From Blastomussa wellsi (Eukaryota; Cnidaria; Anthozoa; Scleractinia; Plerogyridae), in contig OX393562.1 of NCBI GenBank assembly GCA_947652115.1, positions 22,916,923-22,980,922 on the forward strand: 64,000 bases of DNA. Direction: 5' to 3'. The notes under the pieces were generated by a model. It had not been told where the DNA came from. It did not search any database and saw only the letters and a program-made list of their open reading frames with translations. Below, piece after piece: positions 62,917 through 64,000 of this stretch (the first letter of the stretch is position 1; each line of letters opens with the position of its first letter). The position numbers and the translations under genes were made by a program.

Positions 62917-63693
62917 ATGGCAGGAGATTTACTAAACCTTGCGACAGCTGGAACTAACAGAATTCAAGACTTGCCTAAAAACATACAGTGGATTTTTAAA
63001 GAAGATGCAAACCAGAACGAATCGGGAAAAAGCAGGCTTGATAGAGAAGTTACCAATGCAGGTCTCAGTTATCGTCAGCCTCCGACTCCAAAAGACGGAA
63101 ACTGCCTGTTTCACGCAATGAGCGATCAACTCACCCGTATGGGAAAGCCATCTCAGACAGCATCACAACTTCGCACTGCTGTGGTAAGCTTTCTTCGAAG
63201 TAACCCGACCACCCCAGACGGAATCCACTACAGAGAATTTGTGAATCATGGTGGATGGGAAACGTACCTGCAACGGATGTCCATTGACGGCGAGTGGGGC
63301 GATTATATTGCCTTGCTAGGCTTGGTGAACATGCTCGACATTCCTGTTGCTGTGGTTTCCAGCTTAGGCGAGGATGGATTAAACATAATCTATCCAGCCG
63401 CATCCGCAACCCAAAGTAATGAAGCCAATTTTCAGAGCATTGCTTTGATTGGTCATGAAGCTGAAATTCACTTCCATAGCCTTCAGCCAGTGGACATCAA
63501 GAAACCAGAAGTAGCAGAGCAATTGAAACTAAAGTATGGTGCAGGCCAAATAACTGAAGACGAAATTTGTCCTAAATGCGGCAAAAAATTTCAGTGTTAT
63601 TCGAGTGGGGTTTTCGAGGGAGAGAATGGCCTTTTACAGGTGTACTCCGATGACAGCGTGTTTTGTGAAGACTGCTTGGCAGAGTCAGAGTAG
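62917..63693 (+). CDS. OTU-family cysteine protease (deubiquitinase-like) with C-terminal zinc ribbon
   Basis: From the ATG at 62917 (258 aa), the OTU core begins 'PTPKDGNCLFHAMSDQL' with catalytic Asp60 and Cys63. It continues with 'LRTAVVSFLRSNP', the usual 'W..YL..MS.DGEWGDYIAL' helix and 'IPVAVVSS', and ends 'AEIHFHSL' carrying the catalytic His (185, or 187). After it are 'CPKCGKKF' and 'FCEDC', a likely zinc-binding pair. OTU proteins cleave ubiquitin chains; substrate here is unknown. The open frame extends upstream to a good acceptor (TTTGCTAAG, exon from 62851, phase 0), so this is probably the last exon of a longer gene and the start is uncertain. Confidence 0.8.
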   Translation: MAGDLLNLATAGTNRIQDLPKNIQWIFKEDANQNESGKSRLDREVTNAGLSYRQPPTPKDGNCLFHAMSDQLTRMGKPSQTASQLRTAVVSFLRSNPTTPDGIHYREFVNHGGWETYLQRMSIDGEWGDYIALLGLVNMLDIPVAVVSSLGEDGLNIIYPAASATQSNEANFQSIALIGHEAEIHFHSLQPVDIKKPEVAEQLKLKYGAGQITEDEICPKCGKKFQCYSSGVFEGENGLLQVYSDDSVFCEDCLAESE

Positions 63694-64000
63694 TGGGCCA
63701 GATTTGAACAGTCGTTTTCATTCTTTCTGTTAAGGTTGTCATCTCCTCTGGTGACCTCTTGCTCATGTGTCTTTTAATTGCTAAAAATGTGTCCAATACG
63801 TGAAAAGCTCAGTTATTTATGTTGGAAATATTGGAATAAGCTGTTATAAATTAACTAAACATTTTGGTCGCACTGTTGAATTTTATTTCTCGTTAAAATG
63901 TATTAATTAATGATTATTACAAAGCCACAATATTAATTTAGAGCTTAAATTGTCCATTGTACTAACTATTTCATTAAAATTTCCAGCGAAGTGCAAAGAG
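63694..64000. other. 3' flank of the OTU gene
   Basis: AT-rich untranslated or intergenic sequence; no canonical AATAAA was assigned. Confidence 0.4.

Noticed and set aside
1..64000. CRISPR array, bacterial operon or phage features
   Set aside because: Genes have GT-AG introns and animal domains; the repeats are transposon-derived without regular spacer architecture.

Overview
The window is AT-rich, intron-bearing, repeat-dense animal nuclear DNA. The gene content suggests an anthozoan cnidarian, most likely a stony coral: a tandem death-effector-domain protein with a TRADD-N-like region, a ZU5 protein, secreted His/Pro-rich proteins with KR(Q) processing sites, Penelope-like elements with a GIY-YIG domain, and many short palindromic MITEs. 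The organism call is inference; no ribosomal or mitochondrial marker is present.

Layout. 1-1400 is degenerate tandem repeats. 1683-14353 (+) is a six-exon death-domain-family gene; its introns hold a triplet-repeat block, several foldback elements and a ~1.1 kb palindrome. 14354-19999 is intergenic with MITEs. 20000-25943 holds two divergent, apparently single-exon paralogs of a family I do not recognise, separated by SINE, LINE and MITE insertions. 28456-38571 (+) is a five-exon ZU5-type gene. Its second intron contains a complete antisense Ty3/gypsy element with two 176-bp LTRs that I read as identical, inserted 18 nt before a splice acceptor. 40282-42682 (+) is an LRRC75-like gene, facing tail-to-tail a single-exon LRRC74-like LRR/EF-hand gene at 43029-44483 (-). 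46144-49709 (-, two exons) and 54638-56635 (-) are two related secreted proteins; Penelope-like copies and MITEs lie between them. 56636-62850 is mostly repeats plus a broken THAP domain. 62917-63693 (+) is an OTU-type cysteine protease, probably the last exon of a gene that starts upstream.

How the genes relate. The DED and ZU5 genes both belong to adaptor families used in animal cell-death and innate-immune signalling, and the OTU protein could act in ubiquitin control, but nothing in the sequence links them into one pathway. The two secreted genes share an N-terminal motif and probably arose by duplication, as did the 20.0/24.9 kb pair. Exon joins were inferred by hand from GT/AG sites and reading-frame phase; all multi-exon models close in frame, but none has transcript support here.
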